DNA from: a bacterium
GTDB taxonomy: Bacteria > Cyanobacteriota > Vampirovibrionia > Vampirovibrionales > Vampirovibrionaceae
Length of the DNA stretch: 64,000 nt
Assembly: GCA_030429585.1 (NCBI GenBank)
Contig: JAUIEU010000001.1
Coordinates: forward strand, 1,545,994 to 1,609,993
Reading direction: 5' to 3'
Part shown: piece after piece, positions 48,193-57,303 of the stretch
How positions within the stretch are numbered: the first letter of the stretch is position 1
How the letters are laid out: each line of letters begins with the position of its first letter
Translations under genes and position numbers: made by a program
The notes under the pieces: model-generated
The model's database searches: none
Told to the model about the DNA's origin: nothing
The model's input: the letters and a program-made list of their open reading frames with translations, nothing else

Positions 48193-49305
48193 CTAGGCCT
48201 CTACCGAGGTAAATTTTAAGGGTTCTTCCTGGGTAAGGAACACCGTACGCGTTGGGTAGGCAAAGCCCACCCCTTCTGCCTCACATTTTTCCATTAAGGC
48301 AATGTTAATGGCCTGTTGGGCGTCCATGTACACAGAATATTCCGCATTTTCCACGTAGTACACCACCTCAAAATCCAAGGAAGAATCCCCAAAGCCATGG
48401 AAGTGAGACCGGTCAAAACGGCAATTAGGGGTATTTTCCACAATGGTTTTTACCCAGCCAGCAATCTCTTTTACCGTGTTTACCGGGGTTTCGTACAGTA
48501 CCCCAAACCCAAACACAACGCGGCGCTCTTTTAAGTGGGCAAAGTTTTGAATACGGCTAGAGAGCAAATCGCTATTAGACACCACCATCAACTCACCACT
48601 AATGGCCTGCACACGGGTTGTTTTAAGGCCAATATGCTGTACCGTGCCCACCACGGTGCTATCCACTTTAATAAAATCGCCCACCATAAAGGGTTTATCC
48701 ACCACAATGGAAAAGGCGCAAAATAAATCTTGCAGAATGGTTTGCACGGCTAACGCAATGGCCACACCGCCAATCCCTAAGCTGGCCACCAACGCCGTAA
48801 TGTTAATGCCCAAATTTTGTAGGGCCAGCAACACCACAATAGACCACACCACCAATATGCCAATAAAGTTGGCAGGGCCTTCCATGGTTTGCAACATTAC
48901 CTGTTGCTGAGGGTCTGGCCGAGATTGAATATAACGCGTCACTAAAAAACGAATGAGTGGCGAGGCCCACACACCCACCTGAAAAAGGGCTGCCAATATA
49001 GGTAACCCATTAATAAGGGTTGTTAAAGCATCCGGTAACTCTATCCACCAGCAGGCAGCCCCCAAGGCAAAGGCGGCATAAAATAGCGGGTGAATTTTTT
49101 CCAACAGCCTTACCAAAAAATCATCTAAGGTGGTTTTGGTTTTTTGTGCCCACTGCTTAAGCCGACTAACAAGCCCGCCCATAATAGTGCGTAGCGCGCC
49201 CCACACCACAATAAACGTTAAAACAGCCCCTAACCAGTGGGCCAAGGTTTGGCCAAATACCGAGATAGAAATGAGCCATTGCCAAGCAGAAATAAGGGTA
49301 TCCAT
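48193..49305 (-). CDS. MscS-family small-conductance mechanosensitive channel
   Basis: ALVASLGIGGVAIALAVQTILQDLFCAFSIVVDKPFMVGDFI...GTVQHIGLKTTRVQAISGELMVVSNSDLLSSRIQNF. Confidence 0.93.
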   Translation of the reverse strand: MDTLISAWQWLISISVFGQTLAHWLGAVLTFIVVWGALRTIMGGLVSRLKQWAQKTKTTLDDFLVRLLEKIHPLFYAAFALGAACWWIELPDALTTLINGLPILAALFQVGVWASPLIRFLVTRYIQSRPDPQQQVMLQTMEGPANFIGILVVWSIVVLLALQNLGINITALVASLGIGGVAIALAVQTILQDLFCAFSIVVDKPFMVGDFIKVDSTVVGTVQHIGLKTTRVQAISGELMVVSNSDLLSSRIQNFAHLKERRVVFGFGVLYETPVNTVKEIAGWVKTIVENTPNCRFDRSHFHGFGDSSLDFEVVYYVENAEYSVYMDAQQAINIALMEKCEAEGVGFAYPTRTVFLTQEEPLKFTSVEA

Positions 49306-49551
49306 TGCGTATCCTTAAACGATGTTTACTAACGAATGAGTGGTTTTAATAAAACTACCGCTATAACTAGCCTAACCAGAACATATCAACAGGCATACCC
49401 CACCATTGGCGGATATCCTTTTTATATTAAGAAATATAAATAATTTCTTTAAAAACAAGGAAATTCGATCAATCTCCATCTAATCATTGTTTTTATTATT
49501 ATACAGGATTAATTATTTTTTATTGCCTACAGAACAAGAGAACCTTAGACC

Positions 49552-50142
49552 ATGTCTATTAACGGAAACTACCAACACCGCGACAGCTATATGATTATTA
49601 GCGACCAAGAAATGCATCGCCAAGATAGACGCTACCAGCGCCCGCAAGATAACCGTAGTGCCGATGTAAACGCCATGCTAGGCTACCTATACATGGCGGA
49701 TAAACGCGGCAACACCGATGCCAAGTTTAGCGACACCGAAATTAAAGACGCCATTAAAACCGCCGCAGACCGTGGCGACAAGTTAATCTCGGAAGGGCTT
49801 GGTACCTTTTTATACGGCGGCAAAGATAAAAAAGGATTAAAGCCAGACACCAACAATGATAGCTTTGTAAGCGCCCATGAAATTTTTGGCCTCGCAAACC
49901 AAGATGGCGACAGCAGCACCTTAAGCGCCGCCGACTTCAAAAAAGCTTTCCCGAACCGAGCTAAGCAAGGTGGCAACAGCTTTGACCCTTATGCGAACAA
50001 CACTAACCACGGCAATACCGGCAACCATGGCCGTATGCAGCAAATGCTAGGCATGTTGCTACAATTTTTATTGCAAGCCTTTGGTGGCGGTAGCTATGGG
50101 CAAGGTCAAAACCATACCTACAGCGCTAATCGCCCCTATTAG
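49552..50142 (+). CDS. EF-hand-like calcium-binding hypothetical protein
   Basis: KPDTNNDSFVSAHEIFGLANQDGDSSTLSAADFKKAF; C-terminal Gly/Asn-rich tail; no signal peptide. Confidence 0.6.
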   Translation: MSINGNYQHRDSYMIISDQEMHRQDRRYQRPQDNRSADVNAMLGYLYMADKRGNTDAKFSDTEIKDAIKTAADRGDKLISEGLGTFLYGGKDKKGLKPDTNNDSFVSAHEIFGLANQDGDSSTLSAADFKKAFPNRAKQGGNSFDPYANNTNHGNTGNHGRMQQMLGMLLQFLLQAFGGGSYGQGQNHTYSANRPY

Positions 50143-50168
50143 CACCCATTGTTAAAACTTACTAAATT

Positions 50169-50206
50169 AACACCCTAGCCATTTTACATAATCGCTAGGG
50201 TGTTTT
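50169..50206 (+). terminator. Terminator after the EF-hand-like gene
   Basis: AACACCCTAGC...GCTAGGGTGTTTT. Confidence 0.85.
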
Positions 50207-50296
50207 GTATGTCGCATATAGCCAACCCGTAGGAGGGCAACAGGCCGCCAATTTGGTATGCTAATCACAATGGTTGATTAAAAAAGTAACCCCGCT

Positions 50297-50974
50297 ATGC
50301 CTGTGGATGCCCACCAGCGCAACCCCTACGAAACCTTGTTTAACCTACCAAAACCCAAGTGCTGTAGCACGGGGGATTGCTGCAAGGGGGTTTCGCCCAG
50401 CAAACCTTTTTACACCTTGTGGCAACAAGCCGCCAACGGGGATGAATTTGCCCGCAATTTTTTAGCCATTATGCAGCCTTACACCAACCACCAAGCCGCT
50501 CAAAAAATAGTGCCTGGCGTGGTAGAGCGCACCTTAGCCTCGGCAAAAACCCTAGACGACTTTCCTAACGGTGAAGACGATGTGGTGTTTTATCGGTGCC
50601 GCTACCTGCAACACGATAACCGCTGTGGGGTCCATGAAGATCGCCCCCAATTTTGCCGAGATTACCCCGACACCCCCTTTATTGTAATGGCCCCTAATTG
50701 CGCCTATGTGCCCTGGGCCAAAGCCTGCAAAGCCCAGTATGCCAAGCTAAAAAACGATACTGAAGACGCCAAAGCCCTAAAAGAAGCCTTACTCGCTGCC
50801 AAACGTGGCGAAGCTGCCCTCCCAGAGATAGCAAACACTACTATTGCCGCCTTAACGGAAGTAGACTGGGCCAACTGGCCTTGGGTACTATCGCTAACGC
50901 CCCTCTACCTTACATCACCTCAAACTGATGTGTGGTTAAGCCCTGCCAGCATGGACTTTACCAAGAAATTGTAG
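50297..50974 (+). CDS. YkgJ-like cysteine cluster protein
   Basis: CCSTGDCCKG...CRYLQHDNRCGVHEDRPQFCRDYP. Confidence 0.75.
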   Translation: MPVDAHQRNPYETLFNLPKPKCCSTGDCCKGVSPSKPFYTLWQQAANGDEFARNFLAIMQPYTNHQAAQKIVPGVVERTLASAKTLDDFPNGEDDVVFYRCRYLQHDNRCGVHEDRPQFCRDYPDTPFIVMAPNCAYVPWAKACKAQYAKLKNDTEDAKALKEALLAAKRGEAALPEIANTTIAALTEVDWANWPWVLSLTPLYLTSPQTDVWLSPASMDFTKKL

Positions 50975-51125
50975 TCGTATCGTTACAAGACGACGCCCTA
51001 TGTTGATGGTAGGTTAATACGTGGCCAAAACCATCATGCAAGGGGCCACTACACCCCACTTTTTAGCACTTGGTGCCAGGCCGCACTCGATTATCAGTAT
51101 TTTTTATCCATAAGGATTCGGGATA

Positions 51126-52262
51126 ATGCCTGCAGCATGGTTTGATAACATTGCCAAACGAGACCACGAAGGCGTCTTTTTCTGTAATGACAACGATACC
51201 GGCCTACGCGCCATTATCGCCATCCACGATACAACCTTAGGCCCTGCATTGGGCGGTTGCCGCATTAAGCACTACCAAGATGACGCCGCTGGCCTTACCG
51301 ATGTACTGCGTCTGTCTCGCGCCATGAGTTATAAGGCCTCTATTAGCGGGCTGAACTTAGGCGGCGGTAAAAGTGTTATTTTGCTGAAAGAAGGCCAAGA
51401 AAAAAGCCCGGAACTCCTTGCTGAATTTGCCAAGCGCGTGGATATGCTCCAAGGGAGCTACATTACCGCCGGCGATATTGGCTCTACCACCACAGACTTG
51501 CAAACCATGCGCCAAATTACCCAATGGGTGGTTGGCTTGGCAGAAGAAGATGGCGGCCTCGGCGATTCTGCTATTTTAACCTCCCTTGGGGTATTTAAAG
51601 GCATCCAAGCCGCCGTTAAAGCCCGCTTAGGGCGCGATGACATGGATGGCTTACATGTGGCCGTACAAGGGGCCGGTAAAGTGGGCCAACAGCTAATTGG
51701 CCGCCTACTAGCCGCAGGCTGTAAAATCACCGTTACCGATGCCTTTGCCCAAGCGGTTGCCGCTGTAAAAGCCGAGTACCCACAAGTCCATACCTGCGAA
51801 CCGGATGCTATTTACAGCGTGGATGCCGATATATTCTCTCCTAACGCTATTGGTGGCTTAATTACCATGGATGTGGCCAAACAGTTACAATGCAGCATTT
51901 TAGCCGGTGGGGCCAACAACCCCCTAGCCGAAGAAGGCGTTGCCGCCCTGCTCGGTGAGCGCAACATTTTATACGCCCCCGATTTTGTGATTAATGCTGG
52001 CGGGCTTATTATGGTGGCCAGCGAAATTGAAAAACATACCTTTGCCCAGGCGGAAACGCGGGTAAATAACATCTACGAAAAAACCCTCCAAATTTTTAAC
52101 TACGCTGAAAAAAATAGCCTGCTACCCTGGGATGCAGCGCGGCAGATGGCTGAAAATCGCATTAACCAATCCCGTCACCTGGCCAAAGAAGCCGTGAAGC
52201 GATCCACCAGCATGTTTGCCAACACCAATGACGATTCCTTTATGGCGCATAGCCAATTATAG
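51126..52262 (+). CDS. Leu/Val/Phe-type amino acid dehydrogenase
   Basis: ALGGCRIKHYQDDAAGLTDVLRLSRAMSYKASISGLNLGGGKSVIL...ITAGDIGSTTTDLQTM...VQGAGKVGQQLIGRLLAAG. Confidence 0.92.
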   Translation: MPAAWFDNIAKRDHEGVFFCNDNDTGLRAIIAIHDTTLGPALGGCRIKHYQDDAAGLTDVLRLSRAMSYKASISGLNLGGGKSVILLKEGQEKSPELLAEFAKRVDMLQGSYITAGDIGSTTTDLQTMRQITQWVVGLAEEDGGLGDSAILTSLGVFKGIQAAVKARLGRDDMDGLHVAVQGAGKVGQQLIGRLLAAGCKITVTDAFAQAVAAVKAEYPQVHTCEPDAIYSVDADIFSPNAIGGLITMDVAKQLQCSILAGGANNPLAEEGVAALLGERNILYAPDFVINAGGLIMVASEIEKHTFAQAETRVNNIYEKTLQIFNYAEKNSLLPWDAARQMAENRINQSRHLAKEAVKRSTSMFANTNDDSFMAHSQL

Positions 52263-52303
52263 AAAGCCCCGCTATAGTATAGGGACCCCCCTACCCTGTT
52301 TGC

Positions 52304-53518
52304 TTGTGGCCTTATTGCGTGTTAAGCCAATCCTCATTACCATCATCGCCTGTTACTCAGCCTTTTAACCTGGATGAGTACTATATACAGCGTTGCCTAC
52401 AACTGGCCAAACGAGGCATAACCACCCCTAACCCCATGGTAGGCAGCGTGGTGCTGGATAAGCATGGCCGCAAGGTGGGCGAAGGCTTCCATGCCCTAGC
52501 GGGCCAACCCCACGCCGAAGTAATGGCCCTGCAACAAGCCGGTGAGCTGGCCCATGGCGGCACCCTGTATGTAAACCTAGAGCCTTGTAACCACACAGGC
52601 CGTACACCGCCCTGCACCAAAGCCATTAAAACCGCTGGTATTAGTACGGTTATTTGCGGCATGCTAGACCCCAACCCCTTGGTGGCAGGCCGCGGACGAA
52701 ACGCCCTACAAAACGCACGCATTACCGTGCGCCATGGCATTTTAGAAGCCGATTGCCGGGCCTTAAATGCCCCATTTATCCACTTTATGGAAACAAAAAC
52801 GCCCCACGTTACCCTAAAGCTGGCCACTAGCCTGGATGGCAAACTAGGCCCTCGTGGGGCCCAACGCCACTGGCTTACTGGCCCCCTTACCCAACAATAT
52901 GTACACCAACTGCGCCACCACATGGATGGCATGTTGACCACGGCCACCACTATTTTGGCAGATAATGCCCGCCTAACCGTACGATACATTGCCGGTGGCC
53001 CCCAACGGCAACCTATCCGTATTGTGTTGGATAGACACAACCGATTAGCCAACCACCCCAAACTAGCCCTATGGGAAGATGCTACACCGGTATGGCGCAT
53101 CGTTTCTAACCGTTATAAACCGAACAATGACGGAAACACCAACGACGACAGCGGTACTACACCAAGCCCAGAGGCATTGGCTCATCGGCCAGACGACGCT
53201 ATTTTATACGCCAAGGATACTGGCACCGGGCTAGAATTACGCAGCATTATGGCCCAACTAGGCAAAGCGGGCATCAGCACCCTAATGGCAGAAGCGGGCG
53301 GCACACTCGCCAGCAGCCTATTAACCCAAGGGCTGATTCATCAGCTAGTGTTATGCGTGGCCCCCGTTATGGTGGGGGATAATGCCGCCCCAAGCATTGC
53401 CAATGGGCTTACCGGGCTGGCCACAGGCAGCCCTGCCTTGGCAGGCTTTACCACCGTTCATCAGCAACGCTTGGATAACGATACGGTTTGGGTACTGCGC
53501 CCTAGTAACGATACCTAA
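52304..53518 (+). CDS. ribD: Riboflavin biosynthesis deaminase/reductase RibD
   Basis: NPMVGSVVLDKHGRKVGEGFHALAGQPHAEVMAL...LYVNLEPCNHTGRTPPCTKAI; reductase domain VTLKLATSLDGKLG. Confidence 0.95.
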   Translation: MWPYCVLSQSSLPSSPVTQPFNLDEYYIQRCLQLAKRGITTPNPMVGSVVLDKHGRKVGEGFHALAGQPHAEVMALQQAGELAHGGTLYVNLEPCNHTGRTPPCTKAIKTAGISTVICGMLDPNPLVAGRGRNALQNARITVRHGILEADCRALNAPFIHFMETKTPHVTLKLATSLDGKLGPRGAQRHWLTGPLTQQYVHQLRHHMDGMLTTATTILADNARLTVRYIAGGPQRQPIRIVLDRHNRLANHPKLALWEDATPVWRIVSNRYKPNNDGNTNDDSGTTPSPEALAHRPDDAILYAKDTGTGLELRSIMAQLGKAGISTLMAEAGGTLASSLLTQGLIHQLVLCVAPVMVGDNAAPSIANGLTGLATGSPALAGFTTVHQQRLDNDTVWVLRPSNDT

Positions 53519-53529
53519 CCGACGACGAT

Positions 53530-54891
53530 TTAAGCCAGCTCGCCTTTCACATCATAAGGGCCCGCATGGGTAATGCGCACATTCACAATCTCGCCTGGCA
53601 ACGCGGCGTTTGTTTCGGATGTTTTAACCAATACGCTGTTATCCACTTCCGGCGCATCCCACTGGCTGCGGCCCGTCATTTGCCCGTAAGCGTTCATTTC
53701 ATCAATCATTACTGGCACCACAGTGCCCACCATGGCTTGGTTATGGGCATACGCAATGGGTTGTTGGATGGCCATTAATTCTTTGCGACGCTGGGTAATA
53801 ACGGCCTTGGTAACCTTCCCGTCTAGGGTTTGGCTGTGGGCGGTGTCCACATCGCTGTATTCAAAAATGCCCAACCTATCCCATTTCGCTTCTTCAATAC
53901 TGCGCTTTAAATGTTGGAAATGCTCTTCCGTTTCGCCAGGGAAGCCGGTAATAAAAGCGGTGCGTAGTTTAACGTTGCGTACTTTATCCCGCACACGCTG
54001 GGCAAAGGCCACATGGTCCATTACTGGGCGACGCATGCGCTTTAACATCTCTGGGTGGGTGTGCTGCAAGGGGCAATCCAGGTACTTCACAATTTTGTCG
54101 CAGCCATCAATAGTCTCTAGTAATTCATCGCTTACCAAATTTGGGTAGGCATACATAAAGCGGATCCATTCTAGCCCGTCCACTTCGTCGTTTAGCCGTT
54201 GTAGTAACTTAGGTAGGCTACTATCCATATCTTTGCCGTAACTGGTGGTGTCCTGGCCCACTAAAATCACTTCTTTCACGCCACGCTCTACCAATTGCTT
54301 GGCGTTATCAATAATGTTTTGAGGCGAGCGGCTACGGAAGGTGCCCCGCATACTGGGGATAATGCAAAAGCTGCATTTATAATCGCAGCCTTCGGCTATT
54401 TTTAAATAGGCCCACGCACCCAAGGTAACGTGCTTACGGATGGTATCATCGCGCAGCACATAGGTGGGGTCTTGTTGGGTGGCCAGTACCCGCTCGCCAT
54501 GTTGGGTTCGGCGCATAATTTTAGCAATATCCGGTACATCGTTAATGCCCACTACCGCATCCGCTTCTGGAAATAAATCCAGCAATTCGCCTTGGAACTT
54601 TTGCGCCAAGCAACCGGCAATCACCAGTTTTTTACCTTGCTCGGCCAAATTGCTGAGTACATCCACACTCTCTTGCTGGGCTTTTTCTATAAAGCTACAG
54701 GTATTCACCAGCACCACATCAGCATCGGCTTCATCGGCCACAATCTGATGGCCGTCGGCCTCTAACAGGCCCAGCATATTTTCTGTATCCACCAAGTTTT
54801 TGGGGCACCCTAGGTGAACAAAGCCCACTTTTTGAGGCGTTACAGCAGCGTCGTTGCTTGTAGGGGCTGGGGGCGTGGCAGTTGTCGTCAC
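53530..54891 (-). CDS. rimO: Ribosomal protein S12 methylthiotransferase RimO
   Basis: VGFVHLGCPKNLVDTENMLGLL...YLKIAEGCDYKCSFCIIPSMRGTFRSR (radical SAM CxxxCxxC); TRAM-like C-terminus. Confidence 0.97.
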   Translation of the reverse strand: MTTTATPPAPTSNDAAVTPQKVGFVHLGCPKNLVDTENMLGLLEADGHQIVADEADADVVLVNTCSFIEKAQQESVDVLSNLAEQGKKLVIAGCLAQKFQGELLDLFPEADAVVGINDVPDIAKIMRRTQHGERVLATQQDPTYVLRDDTIRKHVTLGAWAYLKIAEGCDYKCSFCIIPSMRGTFRSRSPQNIIDNAKQLVERGVKEVILVGQDTTSYGKDMDSSLPKLLQRLNDEVDGLEWIRFMYAYPNLVSDELLETIDGCDKIVKYLDCPLQHTHPEMLKRMRRPVMDHVAFAQRVRDKVRNVKLRTAFITGFPGETEEHFQHLKRSIEEAKWDRLGIFEYSDVDTAHSQTLDGKVTKAVITQRRKELMAIQQPIAYAHNQAMVGTVVPVMIDEMNAYGQMTGRSQWDAPEVDNSVLVKTSETNAALPGEIVNVRITHAGPYDVKGELA

Positions 54892-54979
54892 AAAAAATCT
54901 CGTTTCAGTAATTGTCGTTATTGGCGTAGCAAAGAATAGTGTCTGATTTCATCACAAACCCACTGAACCCACAATTGTG

Positions 54980-55270
54980 CTATTCATCAAGATATTGCTC
55001 AAGATTATCTTCTATATCCTTCATTTGCCAGTCAGCTGCAGCAACTTTACCTATTTCATCTACTGAATCTCTATATTCAAAGTAAACATGATCCATATTA
55101 GCTATAGCTTCTCTATCATCGCCATCGGTTCGAAGAACATACATATTTTTACCCCCACCCTCCCATTTGTGAGTATCTAGAATTGTAGCGGCATAGTCCT
55201 TACATAATAACTTTTTACCTGCCTTATTCGTGTACCAATACCCTGAAAAATTTTGAGAGATAGAACGCAT
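54980..55270 (-). CDS. Hypothetical protein, AT-rich segment
   Basis: Soluble, acidic 96-aa ORF without recognised domain. Confidence 0.5.
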   Translation of the reverse strand: MRSISQNFSGYWYTNKAGKKLLCKDYAATILDTHKWEGGGKNMYVLRTDGDDREAIANMDHVYFEYRDSVDEIGKVAAADWQMKDIEDNLEQYLDE

Positions 55271-55605
55271 TAAATATTACTCTTCTTTCTACATAAGGAC
55301 TAACTCCCAAAAATTTATTTTTGTAACAAGCCAACCGCATCGTTGTTACAAACCCTGCAGAAACCAGAACCACACTCCGACACCTTATATGTGAGTCATC
55401 CTTAGTATCACAGGAACGTGAAAACCAGGATGCCAATCACACGGTGTGTCCAATCATCCAACGTTAAATTATTAACAGAGTACAACTACATAATTTCCGC
55501 AAAAACGGGGGCCTGTAACCCATAACCATTATGGTGTTGCCGGTAAACCTGTAGCTTTTTGTGGAAAGGATTCCAACCGCAACCGATCATGGAGGTCACT
55601 TTGCA

Positions 55606-55833
55606 ATGCTACTTAATGCAGCTTATTCCTTACAACAACACAGCCCTAACCAAACCGGGTTTCCTAAACCGCTCCCTAATTTAGGCGGCATGGTACCTGT
55701 TACAGGTATGTCTCATGTTATGGCCGTAAAACTCGTTCGAGATGGCAACCGGGCCTCTCAGTTAGCCTACCCACCAGAAGTGGATGCTGCGACCCAATGC
55801 TGGCACAACTGGGTAAACACCCAGGCCATGTAA
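55606..55833 (+). CDS. Small hypothetical protein
   Basis: MLLNAAYSLQQHSPNQTGFPKPLPNLGG...; GGAGG 10 nt upstream of ATG 55606. Confidence 0.45.
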   Translation: MLLNAAYSLQQHSPNQTGFPKPLPNLGGMVPVTGMSHVMAVKLVRDGNRASQLAYPPEVDAATQCWHNWVNTQAM

Positions 55834-55864
55834 CGCCCCAGCCTAACCAACATTTTTGAGGAAA

Positions 55865-55901
55865 CACACAGGTGTTACCCACCCTATGATAGCCCTGTGT
55901 G
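55865..55901 (+). promoter_or_regulatory. Stem-loop CACACAGG/CCTGTGTG in the flagellin upstream region
   Basis: Perfect 8-bp arms with a 21-nt loop; followed by a pyrimidine tract at 55917-55963. Confidence 0.4.
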
Positions 55902-56044
55902 CCCACCTCATTACTATTTTTTCTCTCGTCGTGTCTCTCTTTCTCTCTCTTTTAAAAAACCAAATCAAGCGCGTTGCTTTAGCAATGGCAGGATAGCCAC
56001 TGTGCCCATAAGCAGCAACCAAGCACCATGGAGGGCTTTATACA

Positions 56045-56863
56045 ATGATTACCTTTGGCGGAAATGTTCATTCCATTCGGCAGCAAAATATTCTATCCGG
56101 TACCCAGCGAGAAATTGGCAATGTTATGGAACGGTTATCCACCGGCCTACGCATTAACAATGCTGGCGATGACGCAGCTGGCCTGGCCATTGCCAACCAA
56201 CTGGATAGTAAAATCCGCGGCTTAAGCGTGGCAGAAGATAACATCCAAATGGGGCAATCCTTATTAGGCACCTTAGAAGGGGGCCTAAACCAAATTATGG
56301 CCCTGGTACAAGATTTTAGAGATTTAGGGGTAGAAGCCAGCAACGGCACCGTTAGCGATTTTACACCCTACACCACCGCAGGCGATGCCCTACGCACAGA
56401 AATTACCCGCATTAGCGATAGCCTGGAATACAACGGCATTAGTTTGCTAGATGGCACCACCACCAGCATTAACATCCAAATTGGCCCAGATAATGACGCC
56501 AACCACCGCCTGGCCTTAGGCAATAGCATTTTTGCCGATATTGATGCCGCTGTACTCTCCCTGGATAGCATTACCAATACGGCCACCGCCCAAGCCGCCG
56601 TAACCGATGCCGATGCCGCCGTTACCACGATTAATACCAAACTAGCCAATGTGGGGGCCTACCAAAACCGGCTTAATTCTGCCCTAAGCTTGGCCCAAAC
56701 CACCAAAGAAAATTACGCCGCCGCCGAAGGCCGCATCCGCAATGCGGATATTGCCGAAGAAAGCGCCCGCCTAACCAAACTAGAAGTATTACAACAAGCG
56801 GGTACCGCCATGCTGGCCCAAGCCAACCAAATGCCTGCGATTGGGCTAGGGCTACTTGGTTAA
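56045..56863 (+). CDS. fliC: Flagellin (short, D0/D1 type)
   Basis: QREIGNVMERLSTGLRINNAGDDAAGLAIANQLDSKIRGLSVAEDNIQMGQSLLGTLEGGLNQI...RIRNADIAEESARLTKLEVLQQAGTAMLAQANQ. Confidence 0.95.
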   Translation: MITFGGNVHSIRQQNILSGTQREIGNVMERLSTGLRINNAGDDAAGLAIANQLDSKIRGLSVAEDNIQMGQSLLGTLEGGLNQIMALVQDFRDLGVEASNGTVSDFTPYTTAGDALRTEITRISDSLEYNGISLLDGTTTSINIQIGPDNDANHRLALGNSIFADIDAAVLSLDSITNTATAQAAVTDADAAVTTINTKLANVGAYQNRLNSALSLAQTTKENYAAAEGRIRNADIAEESARLTKLEVLQQAGTAMLAQANQMPAIGLGLLG

Positions 56864-57087
56864 GCAACTAAATCGTTTCCAACAGTAAACAGTACAGTGT
56901 GATTTTACGAATTCCCCCATGGTGGGGGGCTTAGGTATTAGCCTAACTAATATTTAAGCGAGAGATTATTCCCAGCCAATCCATAACGGCTGGAGGTTGA
57001 GTTTTACATAGCAACACATCCGGTAAAAAAATTAACAACCCCGCCGATACTACCCCCAAACCACCCTATACAAGGAGTCATCATCCC

Positions 57088-57303
57088 ATGTGGATTAACG
57101 CAAAACGCAACGAAAGTATGGTTACCTTCCATGTAGGGGCCGTTGGCGATTTAATGGCCCGGGATTTGATGATTAGGGACATAACAGAAGTGGCCGCCTA
57201 CCAACGCAACGTGCATGCCGCCAACACACAAAGTGGCCATGTACCTGCCGATACCGTTGCCCATGTGGATGCCGTGCTGAACCAAGCCAAAAAATTACAG
57301 TAA
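57088..57303 (+). CDS. Small hypothetical protein
   Basis: MWINAKRNESMVTFHVGAVGDLMARDLMIRDITEVAAYQRNVHAANTQSG...; AAGGAG upstream of ATG. Confidence 0.55.
   Translation: MWINAKRNESMVTFHVGAVGDLMARDLMIRDITEVAAYQRNVHAANTQSGHVPADTVAHVDAVLNQAKKLQ

Noticed and set aside
56941-57087. c-di-GMP riboswitch upstream of the small ORF at 57088
   Set aside because: There is a CCAGCC/GGCTGG hairpin, but the conserved GEMM sequences were not found.
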